In this document: piece after piece, positions 16,201 to 25,508 of the stretch
Layout: every line of letters starts with the position of its first letter
Numbering within the stretch: the stretch's first letter is position 1
Assembly: GCF_004342685.1 (NCBI RefSeq)
Contig: NZ_SMBZ01000017.1
Coordinates: 1 to 64,000, forward strand
Direction of reading: 5' to 3'
Origin: Sphingobacterium alimentarium
Lineage (GTDB): Bacteria; Bacteroidota; Bacteroidia; Sphingobacteriales; Sphingobacteriaceae
Length of the DNA stretch: 64,000 nt
Translations under genes and position numbers: made by a program
Notes under the pieces: model-generated
Database searches by the model: none
Told to the model about the DNA's origin: nothing
Seen by the model: only the letters and a program-made list of their open reading frames with translations

Positions 16201-17973
16201 ACCTTCCGCCTCTTTGGCTGAAAGCAAGTAGATTAATGATGCTGTACCATCCATGGTAGGCTCATTCGTGCTATAGTCGCCAAAATCATCATGATACACG
16301 ACTAAATCACTTTGAAACTTCGCATATTCATCTTCAGCCAATAGCTGTATACCAATGAGATTGTTATAAATTGATGCGTATACCGGACCATCTACCAATC
16401 CTCCATCCAATGGATAATTATGCAAATAAGTAAGCGATGAATGCGGATGTACTGGTGTGTCCCCATCTGCCGGCAATCCGAAAACCATACTTGTACCCCA
16501 AGGATTAACCCCAAACAACCAATCAAAATTCGCTTGTTCTAACTCTTCATAAGCTGTGCTGCCCGTCAATTGTTTATACCAGTACGTTTGTATAGCAAAA
16601 GAAGTCGTCAGGTTATTGCTACACCAGATATAAGGCACACCGCGATAAAACATATTGTCCTTAGCTCTATTCCACACATATTCAATCCCCTCTTTATAAT
16701 ACTTTATAACTTCCTCACGTTCTTTGCCTTTGGTATGCTTCGCGAGCTCATAATGACCTAAATTGATAAAAGGATAGTATTGGTAATGATTGGCCGTGTC
16801 TCGAATCATCCACGGAGTAACGGGCTCTTGACGTGCATAATTCAGTCCTTTGTCCAAATAAGCTGGATCCTGCTTCAAAGAATACATCATGGCTTCAGCA
16901 AGTTCCATATCATCCACCCAATTATCTTCGGCATAGATATACGGAGACTTGACAGACACGGTTTGTGTCACACCGGGTTTGATATAAGCATAATCATAAG
17001 CAGATTTAGCTTTTTCTTTCAGCAATGCCGCATAGTCTTGATCTTTATCTTTTAGTAAATGATAGCCCAATGAAAAAGCACTGGTGAATTTCGCAGCTGT
17101 CGAACTTGTACCCGTCGTGTTATTCATAAATTTGCCACGCTGTTGTGGATTACCATCGATGAAATATACAGGTCTTTCATGTCCACGTCCATACAAGGAG
17201 TCCAATCCTGGCAAGCGGTATCCCGAATGATCACGGTCGTCCGCTATTTGATTGAACATCATATTAGGCTTTGGATGCATTTTTAACAACCAATCCAATC
17301 CCCATTTGGCTTCGTCTAGAACATCAGCAATGCCATTCTTACCATCCAAGCCATTAGCTTGTTTTTCGTCTCCAAAAACCTCTGGAAAATCCCGATAAGC
17401 AGCTAATAAGTGAAAGGCAGCATTGGCTGAGGTCGTCGAATATTGTAAATAATCCGAAGCGTCATGCCATCCACCACCAGCATCTATATGCGTGCTGTCT
17501 GGCAAACCAACTGAGGAGGCATACATGGTAAAACCATCATGCGTATGACAGCTATCCTGAAGATAAGGATTAAATAATGTCCGCTGCTGACGCATGTAGC
17601 GCAAGGTAAAATCTGCAGCACCCTTGTACACATCAGAATTGATTTTAAAAACCGGCGACTGTGTACCATCATCTGTTTTTACATAATATCTACCGGATTT
17701 TTGCACCCGAGATATATCTAGTCGTGCGCCACGCTCAAAAGGTCCATATTTTCCAAATATTTTATTGACTTTACCTTTGTAGGCTACTTTGTTGTTGTCT
17801 GCATCATATACCTCAAAAGATTTGATGGATTGATTTCCTTTTGAAACCCAGACCATTACTTTTTTACCTTCAGGAAGGTAGCCAAGTTGATTGATCCGAA
17901 TCCAAGATTGTTGCTGAGCCCACAGAATAGTACTAGAAATAAATAAGAATAAAATAGTTGCGAAAACTTTCAT
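16186..17973 (-). CDS. Glycoside hydrolase family 9 enzyme with N-terminal Ig-like domain
   Basis: Secreted or periplasmic glycosidase: signal peptide MKVFATILFLFISSTILWAQ, then a CelD_N-type Ig domain (RINQLGYLPEGKKVMVW, residues 26-110). The (alpha/alpha)6 GH9 domain follows. The nucleophile/base region is GGWHDASDYLQYS at about 166-178; the C-terminal STNEPTMDGTASLIYLL holds the proton-donor Glu. GH9 is best known as cellulase, but the family includes exo-beta-glucosaminidases, which fits a linked deacetylase in an amino-sugar locus. The ORF ends in QKKK then TAA inside a slippery A-tract, so the full product is probably a GH9-deacetylase fusion of about 820 aa. Confidence 0.9.
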   Translation of the reverse strand: MKVFATILFLFISSTILWAQQQSWIRINQLGYLPEGKKVMVWVSKGNQSIKSFEVYDADNNKVAYKGKVNKIFGKYGPFERGARLDISRVQKSGRYYVKTDDGTQSPVFKINSDVYKGAADFTLRYMRQQRTLFNPYLQDSCHTHDGFTMYASSVGLPDSTHIDAGGGWHDASDYLQYSTTSANAAFHLLAAYRDFPEVFGDEKQANGLDGKNGIADVLDEAKWGLDWLLKMHPKPNMMFNQIADDRDHSGYRLPGLDSLYGRGHERPVYFIDGNPQQRGKFMNNTTGTSSTAAKFTSAFSLGYHLLKDKDQDYAALLKEKAKSAYDYAYIKPGVTQTVSVKSPYIYAEDNWVDDMELAEAMMYSLKQDPAYLDKGLNYARQEPVTPWMIRDTANHYQYYPFINLGHYELAKHTKGKEREEVIKYYKEGIEYVWNRAKDNMFYRGVPYIWCSNNLTTSFAIQTYWYKQLTGSTAYEELEQANFDWLFGVNPWGTSMVFGLPADGDTPVHPHSSLTYLHNYPLDGGLVDGPVYASIYNNLIGIQLLAEDEYAKFQSDLVVYHDDFGDYSTNEPTMDGTASLIYLLSAKEAEGQKKK

Positions 17974-18021
17974 AAAAAAATTAGGTATAGGAATATATAT
18001 TGAATTTGTAAAAGTATAAAA

Positions 18022-18063
18022 TTCCCCAATAAATGACAGGAAACGCCATCATTTATTGGGGAA
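18022..18063 (-). terminator. Strong terminator/attenuator between susD1 and GH9
   Basis: A perfect 15-bp stem, TTCCCCAATAAATGA with TCATTTATTGGGGAA, and a 12-nt loop; TTTT follows on the minus strand. It begins 6 bp after the susD1 stop, leaving about 50 bp to the GH9 start. Confidence 0.8.
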
Positions 18064-18068
18064 ATAAA

Positions 18069-19922
18069 TTACCAACCCGTGGTTTGGTTGAGTGTAAAAC
18101 CTCTGTCTTTATATTCGTCAATAAGCAATTGACTGATTGGTGCTAGGTAATTGCGATCTTGCACAGCCAAACGGTTAGCAAAATTTCTTACCACATAATA
18201 GCCCACCATTTCTGCGTCATTTGTGCCATTGTACGTAATGATTTGCCCTGCTGCATTCTTCACCTGCAATACATTTCTATAGCTTGGAGCGATCTTTCCA
18301 GGATTTGCGCGATCGCGTAGATCTACATTTCCGATTATCCAAGGGCCCAATCGGTAATCTTCCGACGTGAAGTTGAGATAATGCAATTTCTTCCATCTTC
18401 TAATATCTTGAATCCGCGCATATTCAAACACAAATTCCATACGTCTCTCTCGTCTGATCTCCCACATCAGTGGCGACACATCACTCTCGCGCTCCGGATC
18501 ATTTGGCAAGCTAGCTAAGATCAAAGGTGCCGTTTTGGTCACACCCTTAGCAGTAGCCACATTATCTAATGGTCTATTACGGATAGCATTGATCGATCGG
18601 TCTAAATCTGATTGCGTCACCGCAACACCTCCATAAAACTCAGCGAGTATTTGTTTCGCTTCAATCCAGTTTAACACGACTTCAGCGAGACGCACAATTG
18701 GCGCATCATTTGTATTGGTGTTGGATCCCCATTTAGGAGGATAACTTGATCCGATATAGCTCAATGCTTCTCTGCCTGCAAATTTGTGTGCATACACAAA
18801 AGTACCTGAGGCAGAAGCATTCACAGTATCCATAAATGTGGCTTCAAATCGGGGATCTCTTGTTTTTGCTAAATCTTGTAGACGGAAGCTATTTGCATTC
18901 GTTACTGCCGAATTTTGCCATACTTTACCATCTACACTGATAAAATCCTTCAACAAGTCCAAATTCGCGGATCTCGCTTGGGATTCCGTACCATTGCTGT
19001 ACGATCCCACCGCATGCCTTACCGCTAACCCGTCATCGTAGGTTCTGTGAAAGATTACTTCCGGATTACCCGCTAAGCTTTCGGATGCAAAAAGACTTTT
19101 AAAATCTGCCGAGAAAGACCATTTACCACTTTCCATCACATATTGTGCAGCATCACGCGCCATTTCCAAATATTTCTTTGCCCGTGTACCATCTAGATTA
19201 TGATATTTCTGCCATGACCCTTCAAATAACATCAAGTTGGATATCAAGGCTGCTGCTGCATAACGATTGACATAGCCATTGCCGTCACTCTCCCGCATAT
19301 TATCCAACACAAATCTAAAATCGTCATAGACTTTGTCCATCACTTCACCTCTTGGGTCACGTGTTTTGTACATATCATCCGGATTACTTACGGATACTTC
19401 TTGATCATAATAGGGAATGTCGCCAAAATTACTCACCAAGCGGGAATACTCGTATCCTCTAAAAAATCGGCCTACCGCAGTCCAGTGCTTAAAAGCTTCT
19501 TCGGAAATATTATTTTTGGCCGTTGTCTCAATTCTTGAAAGGAGTAAATTAGCCTTTCTTACCCAATAAAAATTCCAGTTAGGTCCTGGGTGTTCGAGAC
19601 GAAGTACAGAAATAGCTGCGGACGAAGAACCCCCAGTTCCGGTAGGTACCGTACCCAGCAGATTCGCTTGCGCTCCTTGTGAAGTAAAATCATCAGCAAA
19701 ATTATATCCCGTCAGCGGTGCATAGGCGGTACCAAACGCTGTATTATATCCTACAAAATAATTGGGATAGAAGTCGTTGGCAAATAATCTCAAATCGTTT
19801 TCATTGCGCCAATAATTGCCTTCCGAATCGGTTATTTTTGTTAACTCTGGACGGTCTAATAAACTGTCACAACTCATCATGCTGAGCGTGGAGCCTAGTA
19901 GTATATATATTATCTTTTTCAT
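18069..19922 (-). CDS. SusD/RagB family glycan-binding lipoprotein (SusD1)
   Basis: Outer-membrane surface lipoprotein that caps the SusC1 transporter. Lipobox in LSMMSCDSLLDRP (Cys18). Typical SusD features are RFFRGYEYSRLVSNFGDIPY near residues 148-167, PRGEVMDKVYDDF, and the C-terminal WEIRRERRMEF segment. 617 aa. It starts 11 bp after susC1. It is clearly a paralogue of SusD2 at 28544 (same ...LTxxDxxxWRNENDLRLFAN-type N-terminus and the same RNRPL(D)xVATAKGV region), so the two SusCD pairs are a tandem duplication. Confidence 0.95.
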   Translation of the reverse strand: MKKIIYILLGSTLSMMSCDSLLDRPELTKITDSEGNYWRNENDLRLFANDFYPNYFVGYNTAFGTAYAPLTGYNFADDFTSQGAQANLLGTVPTGTGGSSSAAISVLRLEHPGPNWNFYWVRKANLLLSRIETTAKNNISEEAFKHWTAVGRFFRGYEYSRLVSNFGDIPYYDQEVSVSNPDDMYKTRDPRGEVMDKVYDDFRFVLDNMRESDGNGYVNRYAAAALISNLMLFEGSWQKYHNLDGTRAKKYLEMARDAAQYVMESGKWSFSADFKSLFASESLAGNPEVIFHRTYDDGLAVRHAVGSYSNGTESQARSANLDLLKDFISVDGKVWQNSAVTNANSFRLQDLAKTRDPRFEATFMDTVNASASGTFVYAHKFAGREALSYIGSSYPPKWGSNTNTNDAPIVRLAEVVLNWIEAKQILAEFYGGVAVTQSDLDRSINAIRNRPLDNVATAKGVTKTAPLILASLPNDPERESDVSPLMWEIRRERRMEFVFEYARIQDIRRWKKLHYLNFTSEDYRLGPWIIGNVDLRDRANPGKIAPSYRNVLQVKNAAGQIITYNGTNDAEMVGYYVVRNFANRLAVQDRNYLAPISQLLIDEYKDRGFTLNQTTGW

Positions 19923-19933
19923 GTTGATATCAT

Positions 19934-22900
19934 TTAGAATGTTAATTGTAATCCAAAAGAAGCACTTTTAAATGTTGGTACTCCTACCCCTGTTCTTCCT
20001 GAATTATAATTAGAAGTATTGAATATCGAATACCCAGAAACTTCCTCTGGGTCGATAGGCAAGCCATTCAACTTATCCCAGGTGAAGAAGTTTTCTAACG
20101 AAGTGTATATTCTCACTCTACTTAATTTAGCTTTTTGCGTTAACTCAAGAGGCAATGTATAACCAAGGGAAATATTTTTGATACGCAAATAAGACATATC
20201 CAACAAATATCTGCTCTGCACCTGCATATTGTTAATATCTGCTGTACCGCCATTACTGTAAGCCGCTGGATAGAAAGCTCCAGTATTATCAGGCGTCCAA
20301 TAATCATTAACAAAAGTAGCCGGCATCGCACCGTCAGATACGTGCCATCCTGCCTGTGCTAGGAATCCTTGACCCCACACCTCACGTTTGCCCACACCTT
20401 GGAAGAAAATCGCAAAATCAATTCCTTTGTAATCCGCACCAAATCTGAATCCATAATTAAAACGAGGAGTCGTATTACCGATTATTGTTCTGTCACCCGG
20501 ATTATCCACCGTACCATCACCATTATCGATTTCGCCATCACCATTCAAATCTTTGAATTTCACATCACCGGGACCAAAATCAAAATTTGCAGAATTCTCT
20601 AATCTTGGCTGATAGATAGGTTTACTTCCATCAGGGTTATTTTTTAGCAAATAGGCTTTTCCGCCACCGCTGGTGTTATATTTTGTCATATCTGGTGTCA
20701 GTGTCACTAATTGAGGTTTACCATCAGTACCCAAAATAAAATCATCCATTTGGTAAAGTCTATCTGTTACATAGCCCCAGATATCTCCATACACAGATCC
20801 ATCATATAATGCACCTGTTACGCGAGATGGCGTATACCCGTAGACACGAGATTTGGCATCATCAAAATTGGCTCTAAGATTTATACCTAGACCATTTTCA
20901 AAACGATGATTATAATCTATCGCTATCTCAAGGCCTTTAGTCACAAGGGAGCCCCTATTCAACACTGGCGCAGATCCACCGATAGTCCAAGTCGTCCCGT
21001 CCAAAAGACCAAACATATTAGTAGTCGAACGCTTGTACCATTCAACAGTCAAACCTAATTTATTATTCAAAAAACGGGCATCCATACCTCCATTGAGTGT
21101 TTCAATATTTTCCCAGAATACTTCTGGATAGCTCAATGCTGGTGATCCTACAGATACAACTTTGGCATTATTTGCGATCCATGAACTTTCTGAAGTTTGC
21201 ATATTAGAAACATATAAATCTGAAGGAACTGCCTGATTTCCAATCACACCCCATGAACCTCTGAATTTCAGGAAACTAACGACTGGATTAAGGGCCTGCA
21301 TGAAGGATTCTTCTGAAACCACCCAACCTGCTGACATAGACGGAAACCATCGCCATTTTAAATCTTTAGGGAACTTTGACGAACCATCATAACGGAGGTT
21401 TCCTTCGAATAAGTATTTGTTTTTGAATGCATAATTGATACGTCCAAAGTATCCTAACTGTGCATCCCAATATTCTCCACCGCTACCCGTTATTTCACCT
21501 ACAGCGAGGTCAAACTGTGGGTTGGTAATATCCAATAAATTGGTGCGTTGAGTCCAATGAAATTTACCATGACCAGTGACTAGGTTTGTACCTAAGATAA
21601 ATTTGAAGTCGTGATCTGTATTTAAGTTTAGGTTATAGGTTGTAAATGCATTAAGCGTATGTTTGAATTCATCTTCCGAACGTTGATAGATATGGTCTGG
21701 ATTGGATCCATTTGCCGTATATGTCTCATTGATTAAATCATACGCCAACATTGCTCCTGGACTTCCTGCCGCCACTACTTGACCATCAGAATTTACATAT
21801 ACCGGGTTTCCATTGACATCCTTACGCTCTCGCGGTGCTACCCAACTGTTCGCACCTGTAAATCGTGTACCGTTTCTATTCCATTTGTAATCTTCATTGG
21901 TAAAGGTATAATCCACATCTACTTTCCAATTACTTTTGAGCTGTAACGTAGTTCCCACATTCGCATTGATGTAGTTACGCTTCATTGCAGCCTTATTTGC
22001 AAATTCATTTTCACTCCACGGGCTACGAATCGGATTTCCTAATTCATCATATCCCATAGGATAAAGGGAGCTCCAGCGGTAAATGTATAACCATGGATCG
22101 GCCGTTGTAGAATTGGTCGCATAAGGATAAGATTTAATCCGTTGCGAATAAAGCATTCCTCCACGTACTGTTAGAAAATCGGTGAGGTCCGTAGATAATC
22201 TGAGACCGGCATTATATCTTGTAAAATTATCTGCATTGCCTGGTTTAATCATCCCGCTTTGATCTACTGCCGCGAAAGATGTACTATATTTTGTTTTGCC
22301 CGAAGTACCATTCACGGAGAAATTATGGGTTTTCGTAGGCGCCCATTCTCTGATCATGTACTCATAGGGATCATAGGTTCTTAGACCATACTTTCTGCCT
22401 GGAAATGCGGGGTCCACAAACCAATCTCTACCGTAGACAGTAGGATCGTTAGGACCTAATTTACCGCCATATTTATTTTCCCACTCTAATGCTTTCTCAT
22501 AGCTCGCCTTATCCAATGCGTAGAAGGCTCCATACACTGTACCACCCACACGTTCTAGTGCATCCACAGAATACTTCAATGCATTAATGGTACCCATTTC
22601 AAATTTTTTGTATGGGTTTTGGAATGAGAAGTTATTCGAATAATTTATACTAGGTTTTCCTGCCGCTCCTGTCTTGGTGGTAATCAATACCACCCCTGTC
22701 GCAGCTTTAGCACCATAAATGGATGAGGCTGCAGCATCCTTGAGGACCGTAATGGATTCTACATCGTCGGGATTGACATATAAGATACTCGGTATCTCGA
22801 CATTGTCCAACAATATTAAAGGCGAGCTACTTCCTGTTATTGACGCTACTGCTCCCCGGATTTTGATAACCGGATCAGAGCCGACCTCTCCACTTGGGAT

Positions 22901-23407
22901 GGTAACGTTCAGTCCCGGGGTAGTACCTTGGATGGCACGCCCCACGTCCGTTACCGTTCGCCCTTCCAGATTCTCCTTGATATTGACAGTAGATACCGCG
23001 CCCGTCACATTACCCCTTCTCTGGGTACCGTAACCAACTACTACCACTTCATCTAATGATGTTCCTTCATCCTCTAGCACGATATTCAGACTAGAAGAAG
23101 TTACCACCACTTCTTTTGTTGCATAGCCGACAATGGAGACTCGTAGTTTGGCTCCCACATTGGCAGAAATCGAGAACTTACCGCTCCCATCTGTCTGTGT
23201 TGAAGCTCCACCCACTACGGAAACCGTTGCTCCTTCTATAGGACCCGACTTACCTGTTACAGTTCCTTGAACTGTTTGTTGGTTTGTGGATGAAAGAGTG
23301 GTGAAGGAAAGGCTCGATGGGTTGCCTCCGAAATCATTTTTTGCAGCAAATGAATAGGTCGGTAAAGACATCCCCAGAGCAATTGAAAATAGTACAAATT
23401 TTCGCAT
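19934..23407 (-). CDS. SusC/RagA family TonB-dependent transporter (SusC1)
   Basis: Outer-membrane importer, 1157 aa. Signal sequence, then a carboxypeptidase-like regulatory domain (QTVQGTVTGKSGPIEGATVS at about 44-63), the TonB box region LDEVVVVGYGTQRRG, and the plug with IPSGEVGSDPVIKIRGA and LKDAAASSIYGAKAATGVVL. The 22-strand barrel runs to a C-terminal aromatic (FGLQLTF). No N-terminal STN/anti-sigma domain is present, so control by an ECF sigma factor through this protein is unlikely. Upstream (23450-23466) there is a perfect palindrome. The substrate is inferred only from the locus. Confidence 0.96.
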   Translation of the reverse strand: MRKFVLFSIALGMSLPTYSFAAKNDFGGNPSSLSFTTLSSTNQQTVQGTVTGKSGPIEGATVSVVGGASTQTDGSGKFSISANVGAKLRVSIVGYATKEVVVTSSSLNIVLEDEGTSLDEVVVVGYGTQRRGNVTGAVSTVNIKENLEGRTVTDVGRAIQGTTPGLNVTIPSGEVGSDPVIKIRGAVASITGSSSPLILLDNVEIPSILYVNPDDVESITVLKDAAASSIYGAKAATGVVLITTKTGAAGKPSINYSNNFSFQNPYKKFEMGTINALKYSVDALERVGGTVYGAFYALDKASYEKALEWENKYGGKLGPNDPTVYGRDWFVDPAFPGRKYGLRTYDPYEYMIREWAPTKTHNFSVNGTSGKTKYSTSFAAVDQSGMIKPGNADNFTRYNAGLRLSTDLTDFLTVRGGMLYSQRIKSYPYATNSTTADPWLYIYRWSSLYPMGYDELGNPIRSPWSENEFANKAAMKRNYINANVGTTLQLKSNWKVDVDYTFTNEDYKWNRNGTRFTGANSWVAPRERKDVNGNPVYVNSDGQVVAAGSPGAMLAYDLINETYTANGSNPDHIYQRSEDEFKHTLNAFTTYNLNLNTDHDFKFILGTNLVTGHGKFHWTQRTNLLDITNPQFDLAVGEITGSGGEYWDAQLGYFGRINYAFKNKYLFEGNLRYDGSSKFPKDLKWRWFPSMSAGWVVSEESFMQALNPVVSFLKFRGSWGVIGNQAVPSDLYVSNMQTSESSWIANNAKVVSVGSPALSYPEVFWENIETLNGGMDARFLNNKLGLTVEWYKRSTTNMFGLLDGTTWTIGGSAPVLNRGSLVTKGLEIAIDYNHRFENGLGINLRANFDDAKSRVYGYTPSRVTGALYDGSVYGDIWGYVTDRLYQMDDFILGTDGKPQLVTLTPDMTKYNTSGGGKAYLLKNNPDGSKPIYQPRLENSANFDFGPGDVKFKDLNGDGEIDNGDGTVDNPGDRTIIGNTTPRFNYGFRFGADYKGIDFAIFFQGVGKREVWGQGFLAQAGWHVSDGAMPATFVNDYWTPDNTGAFYPAAYSNGGTADINNMQVQSRYLLDMSYLRIKNISLGYTLPLELTQKAKLSRVRIYTSLENFFTWDKLNGLPIDPEEVSGYSIFNTSNYNSGRTGVGVPTFKSASFGLQLTF

Positions 23408-23449
23408 AGCCTTTTTGTATTTAAGTTTATTTTACTAGGTCAGTAACAA

Positions 23450-23466
23450 GAAGTTATATTAACTTC
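23450..23466. promoter_or_regulatory. Palindrome upstream of susC1
   Basis: GAAGTTA-TAT-TAACTTC is a perfect 7-3-7 inverted repeat, 43 bp upstream of the susC1 start. It is a candidate operator. No matching copy was noticed upstream of susC2 or namZ. Confidence 0.35.
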
Positions 23467-23571
23467 CGTTTAAAATTAGACATAAGAAAGCATTAAATCA
23501 AAATAATTATTCAAGTTTATGCGCAAAACCAATAAGAACATGAAAAAATCTGCAAAGACTCGAATACAAAA

Positions 23572-23601
23572 AAAAAGCAAATGAAAAATCATTCGCTTTT
23601 T
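23572..23601 (-). terminator. Terminator between metallophosphoesterase gene and susC1
   Basis: AAAAAGCAAATGA-AAAA-TCATTCGCTTTTT pairs with one mismatch. On the minus strand it is followed by a run of nine T. It lies about 20 bp beyond the stop of the upstream gene. Confidence 0.8.
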
Positions 23602-23622
23602 GTATCAAAAATAAGGATTCAG

Positions 23623-25455
23623 CTAGTAGCTCAACTTAACGATTTTGCCGTCCATTGTACTGGTGATAATATAATTTTTGGCGACTAACGGTGGGTTGAC
23701 CATGCCATTGGATATTTTGTATTGCCAGAGCACTTCTCCCGACTTAGGATGTACTGCAGACACTAATCCCGAATTATTCGGCACGACGATAATATCCTTA
23801 TTGCTGTAGATCGCAGATGGTGTCAATTCATAAGGCAGCTTCAACGCGGACTTCCACCTTACATCCATGAAGCTCGAAGTGACAGGAACGCCTATCAGCT
23901 CCCCATCCATGGTTTTAGCATACACATGTTTTTTATCAAACGATAATCCCATAGACTCGCGCACACGGTATTCATCTTTCTTCTCTCTCCAGATCACTTG
24001 GCCTGTTTTCAAATCCAACGCCGTCATATAACGGTCCGGAGCTACAATGAATACTCGATTGTTAGCCACTACAGGATAACAAGCGGCGGCAGAGAACATC
24101 CGATTAGCATGTCCATTGTTCCACTCCCACACTAATTGGCCATTATTCACATCCAACGCATAGAAACCATTCCCCCAAGATCCAAATATGACTTTATCAT
24201 CTGCAATGGTAGGCAACGTAGACACATAATTCTTCACTTGATCAAAAGTCCAAACGTCATTTCCGGTACGCAGGTCCAAACATCTGAAAATTCCATCCGA
24301 CGCCCCAATATAGACCTTACCTTTATAGATATTGGGAGAGCCCAATACGGCTTTGTTCGCTTGTGCTTTCCAAATTTCTTTACCAGACTTACTATCAACT
24401 CCATAAATAAAGTTGTCTGTCGAGCCGACTACGACTATACCATTAGCAACCGCTGGGGTAGAATATATTTTTCCTTGCGTCTGGTACGCCCATACACGTT
24501 TACCGGTTCTTAAATCCAAAGCAAAAAGTTCCCCGATTGTATTGGCTGTAAACGCCAATTTCCCATCTGTACTGAAGCCAGCTCCCAAATCGCCGTCATT
24601 AATGTATTCCCACTCGACCTTGGCTTTGGTGGAATTATTAACACTAAAATCTGGACGTTTATATGCTCCTGAAAAAGTTAATTTTCCAAGAGGAAGTTTC
24701 AACCATGCTTCTTGGGTGCGGATTCCGGGATTACGTTCGTGAAAGAAGACTGAATCTGGAGTCAAGGAAATGATATTATATCCACCCACATCTGCTTTGG
24801 CACGAAGGTTCGATCTAACCATTACCCCCGGAATACCATCCCAATCGTATAATTTATTACTATGACCATGGCCACACAAAGCAAATTGAATATTGCGATC
24901 TTGCAATCTATCGACTAATTCGTACCAATTATTTAATGAAGAATCCAAAGGATAGTGATTGATCGAAATCAACGGAACATTGACATCCGGATTCGCTTTA
25001 AATATAGAGTCTATCCACACTAAATTTTCGCGCGGAATCTGACCTGGACTCATGCGCATATTCGGCCCTGAAGTAGTTCCCACAAATTGATAACCTTTGT
25101 GTTCGAAAAAGAAGGTCTCTCCGCCAAATATTTTGCGGAAGGAGTTTGCGCCGCTCTCTGACCAATTGCTGTCATGATTACCTGGAACGATATATAAAGG
25201 TTTGTTTAGACCATTGAGAATAGATTTGGCAAGCTGGAGCTCCTCATCTGACCCAAATTCGGTTACATCACCTGATAAAATAACAAAATCAATATCCTTT
25301 AGTTGGTTGATATCCGCTACCGTTCTCCGCAAATCCTCCTCACCAGAATGACCACCAATATGTGTGTCCGTGATTTGAGCAAATTTAAATGGTGTCTGTG
25401 CAAAAGTTGCGAAGAAGAAAAAACTAAGAATTAGTGCTAATAATATTCTTTTCAT
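23623..25455 (-). CDS. Secreted metallophosphoesterase fused to a PQQ-like beta-propeller
   Basis: Signal peptide (MKRILLALILSFFFFATFAQ), then a calcineurin-like phosphoesterase domain (about 22-230) with all metal motifs: DTHIGG, SGDVTEFG, GNHDSNW, INHYPLD and CGHGHSN. A spacer follows, then a beta-propeller of PQQ/quinoprotein-like blades (about 280-610) with repeated LDLRTGKRVWAY, VDSKSGKEIWKA, LDLKTGQVIWRE units. The propeller probably binds a ligand or partner rather than PQQ. It lies inside the PUL with hairpins on both sides. The substrate is unknown; in this context a phosphorylated cell-wall component (for example wall teichoic acid or lipid carrier phosphate) is only a guess. Confidence 0.9.
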   Translation of the reverse strand: MKRILLALILSFFFFATFAQTPFKFAQITDTHIGGHSGEEDLRRTVADINQLKDIDFVILSGDVTEFGSDEELQLAKSILNGLNKPLYIVPGNHDSNWSESGANSFRKIFGGETFFFEHKGYQFVGTTSGPNMRMSPGQIPRENLVWIDSIFKANPDVNVPLISINHYPLDSSLNNWYELVDRLQDRNIQFALCGHGHSNKLYDWDGIPGVMVRSNLRAKADVGGYNIISLTPDSVFFHERNPGIRTQEAWLKLPLGKLTFSGAYKRPDFSVNNSTKAKVEWEYINDGDLGAGFSTDGKLAFTANTIGELFALDLRTGKRVWAYQTQGKIYSTPAVANGIVVVGSTDNFIYGVDSKSGKEIWKAQANKAVLGSPNIYKGKVYIGASDGIFRCLDLRTGNDVWTFDQVKNYVSTLPTIADDKVIFGSWGNGFYALDVNNGQLVWEWNNGHANRMFSAAACYPVVANNRVFIVAPDRYMTALDLKTGQVIWREKKDEYRVRESMGLSFDKKHVYAKTMDGELIGVPVTSSFMDVRWKSALKLPYELTPSAIYSNKDIIVVPNNSGLVSAVHPKSGEVLWQYKISNGMVNPPLVAKNYIITSTMDGKIVKLSY

Positions 25456-25469
25456 AAGTAAAAAAAATT

Positions 25470-25494
25470 AAAGGGTACCCAAAGATACCCTTTT
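25470..25494 (-). terminator. Terminator between GHL10 and the metallophosphoesterase gene
   Basis: AAAGGGTA...TACCCTTT stem with an 8-9-nt loop, followed on the minus strand by AATTTTTTTT. The entire intergenic space is 53 bp. Confidence 0.75.
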
Positions 25495-25508
25495 CATTAA
25501 TGATTTGT

